From NCBI GenBank assembly GCA_947461185.1, contig CANHJY010000004.1, positions 1 through 18,061 on the forward strand: a stretch of 18,061 nt of DNA, given 5' to 3'. Shown in pieces: positions 7,063 through 14,796 of the stretch (the first letter of the stretch is position 1; each line of letters opens with the position of its first letter). Made by a program: the position numbers and the translations under genes. The DNA is from Flavobacteriales bacterium. Lineage in GTDB: Bacteria > Bacteroidota > Bacteroidia > Flavobacteriales_D > Crocinitomicaceae. The notes beneath the pieces are model-generated. The model had not been told where the DNA came from. It did no database searches and worked only from the letters and a program-made list of their open reading frames with translations.

Positions 7063-8225
7063 TAAAAAAAGGATATAAGAAAACGGAAGTGGGTGTTATT
7101 CCAGATGATTGGGATGTAAAGTTGATAGAAGATATTTGCAACATATCAGTGGGTAGGGATTTACAAGAAATGATTTTTTCAAAACAACTTGATAGTAATT
7201 ATCCTTATCCAGTATATTCTAACACCGTTGAAAACCTTGGTCTATATGGATATTACAAACAACCAGAATATACTGGAGAATCTTTGACTATAGTAGGTAG
7301 AGGAATAGGTTTAGGAACGACATTTGCTCGTTCTGGTGGATTTGGTGCAATAGGAAGATTGCTTGTACTTTTTCCAAAAAGTGGAATAAACAATAAATTT
7401 TTAGCTTTTTATATCAACAATAGAATTAAAATATTTGAAGAAAGTGGAGGTATTCCACAATTGACTGGCATTTCAGTTTCAAAATACAAAGTATCTCTTC
7501 CACCAACCCTCACCGAACAAAAAGCCATTGCCGATGCATTAACCGATGTTGAAGAACTCATTACCAATCTGGAAAAGCTCATCGCCAAAAAGAAAGCCAT
7601 CAAACAAGGTGCTATGCAGCAATTGCTGACACCAAAAAACTCATGGAAAGAAAATAAATTGGAAGATACGGTCTTAATAATTCGTAGTGGTGGTACGCCT
7701 AGTTCAACAATCAAAAAGTACTACAATGGAAGTATTCCGTTTTTATCTATTGGTGATATGACAGAGCAGGGTAAGTATTTAACTTTTACTTCCAATAGAG
7801 TTTCTCAGGAAGGAATTGAAAATTCTGCATCATGGATAGTTGAAAAAGATACTTTAATATACTCTATGTACGCTTCTGTTGGGTTTGTTTCAATTACAAA
7901 AATATCACTTGCCATATCTCAAGCTGTTCTGTGTATAAAATTTAAAAAAGAGTATTCCAATGAATTCATGTATTACCTACTTTCTAATATGCAAAAATCA
8001 GTAATGAAATATGTGGGAGAAGGCACTCAAAAGAACCTCAATGCTCAAACAGTCAAAAATTTTATTATAAAGACACCTAGCCTCAATGAACAAGAGAATA
8101 TTGCAGAATTTCTTAAGGTTATGGATGAGGGTATTGAGAAAATGGGGCTTAGGATTACTAAACTAAAAAATGTCAAAAAAGGCATGATGCAGGAATTATT
8201 AACTGGAAAAACCCGATTGATATAA
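7053..8225 (+). CDS. hsdS: Type I restriction-modification system, specificity subunit
   Basis: HsdS chooses the bipartite recognition sequence. The 390 residues show the standard two-fold layout: target recognition domain 1 (about 15-148), a conserved central helix (149-193, LPPTLTEQKAIADALTDVEELI ending in QGAMQQLLT), target recognition domain 2 (about 197-340), and a matching C-terminal helix (341-390, SLNEQENIAEFLKVMDEGIEKM ending in GMMQELLTGKTRLI). The two helices form the spacer that sets the distance between half-sites and contacts HsdM. It begins inside the end of hsdM in another frame. The recognition domains are more AT-rich than hsdM and the central conserved region, the mosaic expected from exchange of recognition domains. 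The recognised DNA sequence cannot be read from the protein. Confidence 0.96.
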   Translation: MELVKKGYKKTEVGVIPDDWDVKLIEDICNISVGRDLQEMIFSKQLDSNYPYPVYSNTVENLGLYGYYKQPEYTGESLTIVGRGIGLGTTFARSGGFGAIGRLLVLFPKSGINNKFLAFYINNRIKIFEESGGIPQLTGISVSKYKVSLPPTLTEQKAIADALTDVEELITNLEKLIAKKKAIKQGAMQQLLTPKNSWKENKLEDTVLIIRSGGTPSSTIKKYYNGSIPFLSIGDMTEQGKYLTFTSNRVSQEGIENSASWIVEKDTLIYSMYASVGFVSITKISLAISQAVLCIKFKKEYSNEFMYYLLSNMQKSVMKYVGEGTQKNLNAQTVKNFIIKTPSLNEQENIAEFLKVMDEGIEKMGLRITKLKNVKKGMMQELLTGKTRLI

Positions 8226-8318
8226 ACAGACATGGTAGTTACATTCAGAAAAAGATAAATTAATTATCAGAAAAACATTTTCATTAAGAATATTATCAAT
8301 ATTTAAACCTATTATATT

Positions 8319-8960
8319 ATGAGCTTACTCAACGAAATAAATAAAATTCCTAAAATAAAAATAAAAAGAGATTCTGTTAATGATATTCTGATATTGAAAT
8401 CGAAAACCTCTACAGTCGCTATTGGACTAATTGTTAATGACAATCTTGAAATATCAATAAAAGCAGACAAAAATTTATTTAATGAGTATTTGTGGGGAAC
8501 ACAAAAATTCATGAAAAAAATTGAGGACTTATTGAGTCATTTAAGCTCTGAAGAATTATGCGAATGGAATGGATTTATTTTTTTTACTGACGGTAATTCA
8601 ATTGTTTATGGAAGAATCAAAGATGAGTTTATTTTCATAAAACCAGAATTTGATTTGATTAAATTCAACGAAAAAATAAAAGAGAATTTCATGGAATTAA
8701 AGTCTCCGAAAGAACAATTGGAAATTGAGCTTATTGATTTGGAATATGAATTAAATATGCAGAGTATTGAATTGGCCAAAGTTTCAAATAAAAATAATTC
8801 ACTAGAAACCGAACTAAAGGCTTCAAAAGAAAAATGCTCTAAGTTTGAAAATAAATTAAGTTCTGTTGAGTATCAAAACGAAGAATTAAAAAAAGAAATA
8901 GAAGAATTAAAAAAACTCACTTTATTTCACGATTCAAAAAACAAAAAAATGTTCTTATAA
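8319..8960 (+). CDS. Unknown protein with C-terminal coiled coil, inserted between hsdS and hsdR
   Basis: I do not recognise this protein. Residues 1-130 look alpha/beta, with strands such as DILILKSKTSTVAIGLIV and NGFIFFTDGNSIVYGRI. From about 132 to 200 the sequence is a heptad-rich coiled coil (LEIELIDLEYELNMQ, NEELKKEIEELKKL), suggesting an oligomer or a scaffold. It has no membrane segment. It starts 93 bp after hsdS and is much more AT-rich than hsdM or hsdR, so it is probably later cargo within the restriction operon. Near its 3' end the frame contains A AAA AAC (8936-8942), a classic -1 slippery heptamer, and the -1 frame stays open to 9331. The full product may therefore be about 337 residues. 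Alternatively the gene has been broken by a one-base indel in its A-runs. Confidence 0.7.
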   Translation: MSLLNEINKIPKIKIKRDSVNDILILKSKTSTVAIGLIVNDNLEISIKADKNLFNEYLWGTQKFMKKIEDLLSHLSSEELCEWNGFIFFTDGNSIVYGRIKDEFIFIKPEFDLIKFNEKIKENFMELKSPKEQLEIELIDLEYELNMQSIELAKVSNKNNSLETELKASKEKCSKFENKLSSVEYQNEELKKEIEELKKLTLFHDSKNKKMFL

Positions 8961-9331
8961 GCTTAAGTAAAGAACAAATCTTATTTTTAAAAAACAGGGT
9001 TTCAATAAAACCTACACCAAGTTTTTTCATACCACCTCCTAACTACGAAAAATATTTAGAAATCGAAGTGAAATTATTTGAACCTTCGATTTTAATGGGT
9101 TTTGAAAGTCCAATTGTTGCAGAATGGGAAAAATCTGGTGATTATCAAGTATGCGGAGTAGAAAAAAAATATTTAATTATAGATGTAAACGGAATTGCTG
9201 AACTAATAACCCTTGAAAAGATATCTAATCAATTTTCTTTTTCTGGTTTTTTAAATGAAAGGAGTAGTACTAAAATAATCAGTATAATAGGTAGTGTGAA
9301 TTTTACTATAAATGAGATTTTAGATTTATAG
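8936..9331 (+). CDS. Downstream half of the cargo gene in the -1 frame
   Basis: This frame is open from 8870 to the stop at 9331 but holds no ATG or TTG start; the only conventional start is GTG at 9068, which would give 87 aa. The stretch upstream of that GTG also looks like protein (SLSKEQILFLKNRVSIKP, SFFIPPPNYEKYLEIEVKL), so translation probably enters from the upstream frame, either by slippage at 8936-8942 or because one ancestral gene was split. The product is beta-rich (QVCGVEKKYLIIDVNGIAEL) and of unknown family. It ends 27 bp before hsdR. If only the GTG is used, it is a separate small protein coupled to the genes around it. Confidence 0.5.
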   Translation, partial: KKQKNVLISLSKEQILFLKNRVSIKPTPSFFIPPPNYEKYLEIEVKLFEPSILMGFESPIVAEWEKSGDYQVCGVEKKYLIIDVNGIAELITLEKISNQFSFSGFLNERSSTKIISIIGSVNFTINEILDL

Positions 9332-9358
9332 AATTATATATCAAATTCAAATATATCA

Positions 9359-12300
9359 ATGATTAACACTTATATAGGCAAACCAGAACGCATCACCCAA
9401 AACCGAATCGTACAACTCTTTCAAACAGAGTTGAACTACGAATATCTGGGCGATTGGGAAGAAGAGATGCGCACACAACCCATTGAAGAAAATCTGCTGT
9501 ATAAATTTCTCACAGCCACTCAGGGTTATTCGGATTTGCTTTCCAGAAAAGCCATTGATGAGCTTACTAAAACAGCAGGTAACTTAACCAATGGATTGTA
9601 TGAGGCGAATAAAGAAACGTACAAACTTCTACGTTATGGCATACCTGTAAGAGAAGAATTAGGCCAGCCAAAAGAAACCGTTTGGCTAATCAATTGGGCA
9701 GAACCACAAAAAAATCATTTCGCCATCGCTGAAGAAGTAACGGTAAAAGGTAAGTTTGATAAGCGACCCGATATCGTTATTTATGTCAACGGTATTGCGC
9801 TGGGTGTTATAGAATTAAAACGAAGCAAGGTTGGTGTTACAGAAGGTATCCGTCAGAACCTAGACAACCAGAAGCCAGAATTCATCCAGAAGTTCTTCAC
9901 CACAATGCAGTTTGTACTAGCTGGCAATGATACTCAGGGTTTGAGATACGGCACCATTGAAACATCAGAGAAATACTTCCTTCAATGGAAAGAAGAATCC
10001 GACAAAGAATATGATTACGTGTTGGATAAGCATCTAACGCTTATCTGCGAAAAATCAAGATTCTTAGAATTGATTCATGATTTTGTGGTGTTTGATAAAG
10101 GTGTAAAAAAGCTTTGTCGACCCAACCAGTTCTTTGGTATTAAAGCAGCACATGAAAATGTTCGTAACAATCAAGGTGGTATCATATGGCATACACAGGG
10201 TAGCGGTAAAAGCTTAACGATGGTTTGGCTCACCAAATGGATTCGTGAAAATATTCAGGATAGCCGAGTATTGATAATCACAGACCGTGAAGAACTAGAT
10301 GACCAGATTAAAAAACTATTTATCGGTGTTGAAGAAAGTATCTATCGTACTACCAGTGGCAAAGACCTATTGAACAAACTCAATGCAAAAGAACACTGGT
10401 TGATTTGCAGCTTGGTTCATAAGTTTGGCCGTCAATCTGAAGAAGGTGATTATGATTCTTTCATTGAAGAAATAAAAAAGAGCCTAGGAAAAGACTTCAA
10501 AGCCAAGGGTAACATCTATGTATTTGTTGATGAATGTCACCGTACACAATCAGGAAAGCTGCATGATGCCATGAAGCTCATTTTACCAGATGCGCTATTC
10601 ATTGGATTCACAGGAACACCACTATTAAAGAAAGACAAACAAAAGAGCATTGAGATATTCGGCCCGTACATTGGCAACCCTTATAAGTTTGATGAAGCGG
10701 TAGAAGATGGAGTGGTGTTGGATTTGCTATATGAAGCCAGAGATGTGGAGCAGTTTGTAACCGACCAACAAAGCATTGATGAATGGTTTGATGCTGAAAC
10801 CAAGGGGTTGAATGATGTGGCTAAAATTCAATTGAAGAAGCACTGGGGTACAATGCAAAAAGTACTGGGTTCTAAATCCAGATTGGAGAAAATCGTATTT
10901 GACATCATCAAAGATTTTAAAACCAAACCCAGAATATCAACTGGCGAAGGAAATGCGATGCTGGTATCTGGCAGTGTATATCAAGCTTGCAAATTTTATG
11001 AGTTGTTTCAAAATGCAGGATTTAAAGATTGTGCCATCATCACTTCTTACGAACCACATCATAGTAATATCAAGGGTGAAGAAACTGGAGAGGATTCGCC
11101 AACAGACAACATTCTAAAGTATGAAGTATACCAGAAAATGCTGAATGGCAAAACCACTGAGGTGTTTGAAGATGAGGTTAAAACCAAGTTCATTAAAGAA
11201 CCATCCAAAATGAAGTTGTTGATTGTGGTAGACAAACTGTTGACAGGTTTTGATGCACCATCGGCAACCTATCTCTACATAGATAAGAAGATGCAAGACC
11301 ATGGATTATTTCAAGCGATATGCAGAGTGAACCGTGTGGATGATGAGAGCAAAGATTATGGATACATTGTTGATTACAAGGACTTGTTTAAAAGCCTTCA
11401 AAAATCCATCAACGACTATACTTCAGAAGCATTTGATGAATACGATGAAGAAGATGTAAAGGGTTTATTGACCAACCGTTATACTGCCAGTAGAGAAAGA
11501 TTAGAAACAGCATTGGAAACTGTGATAGCCATGTGCGAGCCTGTTCATCCAAAAGATGAGCCCAACTTTATCAGGTATTTCTGTGGCAACACCGAAAATC
11601 CAAAAGACCTAAAAGCAACAGAAGAAAGACGAGTGGCGCTGTATAAAGCGGTGGTTTCATTGATAAGAGCTTATTCGGACATCGCCAATGAGATGCATAA
11701 AATAGGGTATGATGAGCAGCGAGCTGATGATATCAAACAGCAGGTTCAATACTATTCAGATTTACGTGATACCATCAAAAGAGCTAGCGGTGATTATATT
11801 GATTTGAAGCGATTTGAACCAGGCATGCGCCAGTTGATGGACATGTATCTGGATGCTAAGAGCAGCAAAAAGATAAGCGACTTAGATAACAAAACATTGG
11901 TTGAGCTCATTGTAAAATTGGGTGAGGAATCAGAAGAAGGAGAAGAAGCCAAAAGAAAAAAGAAACGTGAGAGTGTTTCTGAAACCATTGAAAACAATGT
12001 TCGTAAAGTAATCATTGAAGAATCGCAAACCAATCCAAAGTACTACGAGAAGATGTCTAAGTTGTTGGATGAGCTTATTCAACAGCGTAAAAATGAAACG
12101 CTGGAATATCAGGAATATCTGAAAAGGATTACCGCACTGGCACAAAGCATCGCCAATCCTAATCAGACCAGTAATTATCCAGTAACTCTTACTACGCCAG
12201 CCAGAAGAGCACTGTACGACAATCTAGACCAAGATGAAGAACTGGCATTGGCATTGGATTCGGTAGTGCAGTACACCAAAAACGATGGATGGCGTGATGG

Positions 12301-12406
12301 TGGCATCCGAGAAAAGAAAGTACGCATCGCTGTGAATGGTGTATTACAAGATGAAGAAAAGACGGTAGAAATCATGAAAATCATCAAAGCACAAAGTGAG
12401 TACTAA
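9359..12406 (+). CDS. hsdR: Type I restriction-modification system, restriction/translocase subunit
   Basis: HsdR is the ATP-driven motor and nuclease that pulls DNA towards the HsdMS complex and cuts unmodified DNA far from the recognition site. An N-terminal PD-(D/E)xK nuclease domain has Asp138 (RPDIVIYV) and IELK with Glu152 and Lys154. The SF2 motor follows: Walker A TQGSGKS (279-285), DECH box (391-394), FTGTP (417-421), TGFDAP (629-634) and the motif VI block FQAICRVNRV (651-660). A helical C-terminal region (about 700-1015) contacts HsdM. The length of 1015 aa is normal. All catalytic residues are present and no frameshift is seen. The start is ATG at 9359; the 3' end overlaps the metalloprotease gene by 11 bp. 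Confidence 0.97.
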   Translation: MINTYIGKPERITQNRIVQLFQTELNYEYLGDWEEEMRTQPIEENLLYKFLTATQGYSDLLSRKAIDELTKTAGNLTNGLYEANKETYKLLRYGIPVREELGQPKETVWLINWAEPQKNHFAIAEEVTVKGKFDKRPDIVIYVNGIALGVIELKRSKVGVTEGIRQNLDNQKPEFIQKFFTTMQFVLAGNDTQGLRYGTIETSEKYFLQWKEESDKEYDYVLDKHLTLICEKSRFLELIHDFVVFDKGVKKLCRPNQFFGIKAAHENVRNNQGGIIWHTQGSGKSLTMVWLTKWIRENIQDSRVLIITDREELDDQIKKLFIGVEESIYRTTSGKDLLNKLNAKEHWLICSLVHKFGRQSEEGDYDSFIEEIKKSLGKDFKAKGNIYVFVDECHRTQSGKLHDAMKLILPDALFIGFTGTPLLKKDKQKSIEIFGPYIGNPYKFDEAVEDGVVLDLLYEARDVEQFVTDQQSIDEWFDAETKGLNDVAKIQLKKHWGTMQKVLGSKSRLEKIVFDIIKDFKTKPRISTGEGNAMLVSGSVYQACKFYELFQNAGFKDCAIITSYEPHHSNIKGEETGEDSPTDNILKYEVYQKMLNGKTTEVFEDEVKTKFIKEPSKMKLLIVVDKLLTGFDAPSATYLYIDKKMQDHGLFQAICRVNRVDDESKDYGYIVDYKDLFKSLQKSINDYTSEAFDEYDEEDVKGLLTNRYTASRERLETALETVIAMCEPVHPKDEPNFIRYFCGNTENPKDLKATEERRVALYKAVVSLIRAYSDIANEMHKIGYDEQRADDIKQQVQYYSDLRDTIKRASGDYIDLKRFEPGMRQLMDMYLDAKSSKKISDLDNKTLVELIVKLGEESEEGEEAKRKKKRESVSETIENNVRKVIIEESQTNPKYYEKMSKLLDELIQQRKNETLEYQEYLKRITALAQSIANPNQTSNYPVTLTTPARRALYDNLDQDEELALALDSVVQYTKNDGWRDGGIREKKVRIAVNGVLQDEEKTVEIMKIIKAQSEY

Positions 12407-13124
12407 TTCAAAAATAATAACCATAGCCAATATTCAAGTTGAAGTAATTCGAAAGGATATCAAGAACATGCATTTGGCCGTATATCCACCGACAGGAAGG
12501 ATAAGATTGGCAGCACCACATAAAACAGATGATGAGGTTGTTAGGCTTTTTGCTATCTCTAAATTGGGGTGGATAAAAAAACACATCAAGAATTTTAAAG
12601 AACAACCCAGAGAAACAAAACGAGAAATTACAACAGGTGAAAGTCATTATTTTCAAGGTAGCAGGTATTTGTTGAAGGTGATTGAACATGATGGTTTTAA
12701 TAAAGTTGTAATCAAAGGAACCAAACAGATTCAACTATTTGTACGGCCAAAAACAAAACAGGAAGAGAGGGCTGTGGTGCTGAAAGAATGGTACAGAAAA
12801 GAACTTAAAAAGATAATTCCAGAGCTGATTTCAAAGTGGGAAAAAATCATTGGAGTTAAAGCAGCCGATTGGGGTGTAAAGCAAATGCGAACAAAATGGG
12901 GTGCGTGTAACGTTGATGAAAAAAGAATCTGGTTGAATCTGGAACTATCCAAAAAGCCTATCATTTGTTTGGAGTATATCATTGTTCATGAGCTCATTCA
13001 TCTGCTGGAGCGAAACCATAACGATAGGTTTATCTCTCTGATGAATAAGTTTATGCCCAAGTGGAAACAACACCGAGATGAATTGAATAGTTTACCAGTA
13101 GCACATAATGATTGGGGGTATTGA
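12396..13124 (+). CDS. YgjP-type (DUF45/WLM-like) zinc metalloprotease
   Basis: This 242-aa protein has the layout of the M48/SprT-like metal-dependent hydrolase family often placed directly after type I hsdR genes. The conserved TKWGACN block (167-172) and WLNLELSKKP lead to the zinc site HELIH (198-202), with His198 and His202 as ligands and Glu199 as catalytic base. His208 in RNHNDRF is the likely third ligand. The N-terminal half is a basic beta-rich region. The reading frame begins with GTG inside the 3' end of hsdR, an 11-bp overlap that implies translational coupling. No signal peptide is seen, so it acts in the cytoplasm. Its substrate is unknown; a role in turnover or control of the restriction complex is suggested only by the recurrent gene order. 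Confidence 0.9.
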   Translation: MSTNSKIITIANIQVEVIRKDIKNMHLAVYPPTGRIRLAAPHKTDDEVVRLFAISKLGWIKKHIKNFKEQPRETKREITTGESHYFQGSRYLLKVIEHDGFNKVVIKGTKQIQLFVRPKTKQEERAVVLKEWYRKELKKIIPELISKWEKIIGVKAADWGVKQMRTKWGACNVDEKRIWLNLELSKKPIICLEYIIVHELIHLLERNHNDRFISLMNKFMPKWKQHRDELNSLPVAHNDWGY

Positions 13125-13174
13125 AGATATTCCATTCATCATTTATTTTATGTTCTTTGTTATTTAAGTACTCA

Positions 13175-13564
13175 TTATTTAGGCCATTCACTTCGATAAG
13201 TAGAGTAGCCACATTCCTTCAATTTTCTAAGATAAATATCTTTTGCAGGCTCAATATAAGAGTTCGGTAAATTATTGTTTTGAACTACCGTCGGTAATAC
13301 ATCTAACATGAAATTAGAAATAGTTTCATCAACGTAAACTTGCTCTTGCCACCTTCTTGTTTCGTTCCTATTTGCGCAAGCTCTTTGCCACATTTCACAC
13401 TTATCGGTAGCATTTTCTTGAACATACTTATTTAACTCTTCTTGGGTTTTAATGTTGTCATAATCAACTTTTCCAGAATCAGATGAATCATCAGACCCAA
13501 AAGCCAAAAAAACCATAATCGAAATAATAAAAAGTGTAAAAATGTATCTAATTGTATTTTTCAT
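13175..13564 (-). CDS. Exported or membrane-anchored hypothetical protein (129 aa)
   Basis: The mature family is not recognised. The frame could begin at an upstream ATG (13612), but I prefer the ATG at 13564 because a signal or anchor then starts the protein directly: MKNTIRYIFTLFIISIMVFLAFG, followed by an acidic Ser/Asp linker GSDDSSDSG. The same arrangement begins the adjacent gene. No lipobox cysteine is present, so it is not an obvious lipoprotein. The remainder (about 30-129) is charged and helical with four cysteines (TDKCEMWQRACANR, and one in LKECGYSTY among them), which may form disulfides outside the cytoplasm. It is the last gene of a three-gene leftward cluster and converges on the restriction operon. 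Confidence 0.65.
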   Translation of the reverse strand: MKNTIRYIFTLFIISIMVFLAFGSDDSSDSGKVDYDNIKTQEELNKYVQENATDKCEMWQRACANRNETRRWQEQVYVDETISNFMLDVLPTVVQNNNLPNSYIEPAKDIYLRKLKECGYSTYRSEWPK

Positions 13565-13618
13565 AAAACAGTTTTTGTGTAAAATATCATTAAGTATAGC
13601 TTGGTAATTCATTGAATT

Positions 13619-13957
13619 TTATTTGTTTGTACTCTTACCAGAACCATTACAACAGGGGCAAGTTTTACTACCAGTTGGAATACAATCATAGCCACTTTTA
13701 TGACCTCCATAACAATCACCAGATTCAAAGTGTGACATTGTGCAAGTAGCTGCGCTATAAGTTGAAACAGAACCACTACCATTACATCTTGGGCATTTAT
13801 TATCTTGTTGTTTATTATTGGAACTGCCACTTGACGTTGAGCTATTACTGCCAGATGAAGAACTGTTGTCTGATTCATCTGACCCAATAGCCAAAATCAC
13901 CATTGAAGCTACAATCATTGCTGAAAAAAGATGTCTAAATTGTTTTTTCATATTCAT
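13619..13957 (-). CDS. Exported protein with two DnaJ-like CxxCxGxG zinc motifs (112 aa)
   Basis: The N-terminus is a signal/anchor helix (MNMKKQFRHLFSAMIVASMVILAIG), then GSDESD and a serine-rich linker (31-48). Two copies of the DnaJ-type zinc motif follow: CPRCNGSG (55-62) and CPCCNGSG (100-107), separated by a loop with Cys72, Cys82 and Cys92. In DnaJ and similar proteins, pairs of these motifs bind one zinc ion. With only two motifs and no J domain it is not a DnaJ chaperone, and the function is unknown. Its start lies inside the end of the upstream membrane-protein gene (23-bp overlap) and the next gene follows after a short gap, so all three are likely co-transcribed. ATG codons at 13957 and 13951 are both possible starts. 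Confidence 0.7.
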   Translation of the reverse strand: MNMKKQFRHLFSAMIVASMVILAIGSDESDNSSSSGSNSSTSSGSSNNKQQDNKCPRCNGSGSVSTYSAATCTMSHFESGDCYGGHKSGYDCIPTGSKTCPCCNGSGKSTNK

Positions 13958-14384
13958 ATTTTTTTGTTGAAAGAACGATTGATGATAAAATTATTCCTAA
14001 AAGTAAAAGGGCAATATCCTGAATATCATATGTTCCAGGTAAGATTTTATTAAATTGAAGTATTTCAGGAAGCAGAATAATCATGTAAGAAATGAAAGTC
14101 CAAATCCAATAACCTCCTTGCTTTTCATTCCAAATCAATTTAATTGAGAAAATGAATGAATATGCCCATAAACCATCAGGTAATGAATAAACAATCCAAT
14201 TTGCTGGTTTGGGCCAAAGTGATGAAATATTTTTCCTGACAACGAGAAGATTGTTCGCTAGTCCTAATTCGGAAAACCAGCTGAAGTAATTCAATGATGT
14301 AGGTCTATACCCAACATAAATTAATGTTCCGCATAGAATTGGGATAATACAATTTACAAGAATATTAAAACCTATCTTTTTCAA
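13935..14384 (-). CDS. Small multi-pass membrane protein, possibly VanZ-like (149 aa)
   Basis: Hydrophobic segments at about 6-26 (FNILVNCIIPILCGTLIYVGY), 70-85 (GLWAYSFIFSIKLIW), 91-106 (GYWIWTFISYMIILLP) and 122-139 (IALLLLGIILSSIVLS) suggest four membrane helices. The PEILQF...ILPGTYDIQDIALLLLG arrangement, an acidic 'DIQD' at the start of the last helix, recalls VanZ-like and related small membrane proteins, but the match is by pattern only. The start must be TTG at 14384, because an in-frame stop lies just upstream and no ATG is near. It is the first gene of the leftward cluster, divergent from the XRE gene, and the 24-bp palindrome at 14440-14463 lies in the shared promoter region. Confidence 0.6.
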   Translation of the reverse strand: MKKIGFNILVNCIIPILCGTLIYVGYRPTSLNYFSWFSELGLANNLLVVRKNISSLWPKPANWIVYSLPDGLWAYSFIFSIKLIWNEKQGGYWIWTFISYMIILLPEILQFNKILPGTYDIQDIALLLLGIILSSIVLSTKKYEYEKTI

Positions 14385-14439
14385 ATGTTAATTATGTTGG
14401 AATTAGTTTGGTAGTAGGTCAAAAATAATCAGTTTTTCA

Positions 14440-14463
14440 ATTGGATACACATGTGTATCCAAT
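14440..14463. promoter_or_regulatory. Perfect 24-bp palindrome between divergent genes
   Basis: ATTGGATACACA (14440-14451) is exactly mirrored by TGTGTATCCAAT (14452-14463). It lies 56 bp from the start of the leftward membrane-protein gene and 31 bp before the XRE start. The sequence TATATTTT (14463-14470), close to the -7 consensus, follows it directly. This is the expected form of a dimer-binding operator controlling both divergent promoters, most simply for the adjacent XRE protein. Confidence 0.65.
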
Positions 14464-14481
14464 ATATTTTTTCACTAAAAC

Positions 14482-14514
14482 GACTTTTGAAGGGTGAAAA
14501 ATCCTTCAAAAGTC
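14482..14514. promoter_or_regulatory. 12-bp inverted repeat enclosing the XRE start codon
   Basis: GACTTTTGAAGG (14482-14493) and CCTTCAAAAGTC (14503-14514) are perfect inverted copies around the 9-nt loop GTGAAAAAT, which starts with the GTG initiation codon. In RNA the start codon would sit in the loop of a 12-bp stem and could be masked. As DNA it could be an operator for autorepression. Confidence 0.65.
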
Positions 14515-14709
14515 AAAGCATTTGGAATTCATCTCAGAAGATTGAGGGAGAGCGTGGGTATGAGCCAACAAGACCTTGCAGATGAGGCTGAAATAGCAAA
14601 AATTACAATCCAAAGAATTGAAAACGCCAAATACGCTGCTACAATTGACATGTTAATCACAATATCAAAAGCTCTTGATTTATCGCTATCGGAATTGACA
14701 GATTTCTGA
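14494..14709 (+). CDS. XRE-family transcriptional regulator (71 aa)
   Basis: This is a single Cro/C1-type domain: FGIHLRRLRESVGMSQQDLADEAEIAKITIQRIENAKY... with the helix-turn-helix at about 24-44 and the typical AATIDMLITISKALDLSLSEL tail. It should dimerise and bind palindromic DNA. The only plausible start is GTG at 14494, because an in-frame stop lies two codons upstream and the first ATG (residue 23) would cut the domain. The start codon sits in the loop of a perfect 12-bp inverted repeat, and a perfect 24-bp palindrome lies 31 bp upstream, so autoregulation is likely. A half-site similar to the inverted repeat overlaps the -7 box of the next gene. Confidence 0.9.
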   Translation: MKNPSKVKAFGIHLRRLRESVGMSQQDLADEAEIAKITIQRIENAKYAATIDMLITISKALDLSLSELTDF

Positions 14710-14770
14710 GTCAGTCTTGGTATTTTTCAAGCTAAAATTATTTTATTCTAGTTTTTTTAATCCGATAAAT

Positions 14771-14796
14771 TACCTTTGATAGAGACATCTATCAAA
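14771..14796 (+). promoter_or_regulatory. -7 box overlapped by an inverted repeat
   Basis: TACCTTTG (14771-14778) matches TAnnTTTG exactly. It overlaps the inverted repeat TTTGATAG (14775-14782), AGACAT, CTATCAAA (14789-14796), which ends at the ATG (14797). The extended half-site ACCTTTGATAG matches ACTTTTGAAGG of the XRE inverted repeat at 8 of 11 positions, suggesting one regulator for both. Confidence 0.5.

Noticed and set aside
7053..8225. Phase-variable hsdS inversion driven by the serine recombinase
   Set aside because: No second or truncated hsdS and no inverted repeats around recognition domains are in the window, and the candidate crossover site does not recur there.
13609..13887. 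Leftward 92-codon frame inside the zinc-motif protein gene
   Set aside because: It overlaps the frame with the signal segment and CxxCxGxG motifs; the product is a Val/Gln-rich shadow.
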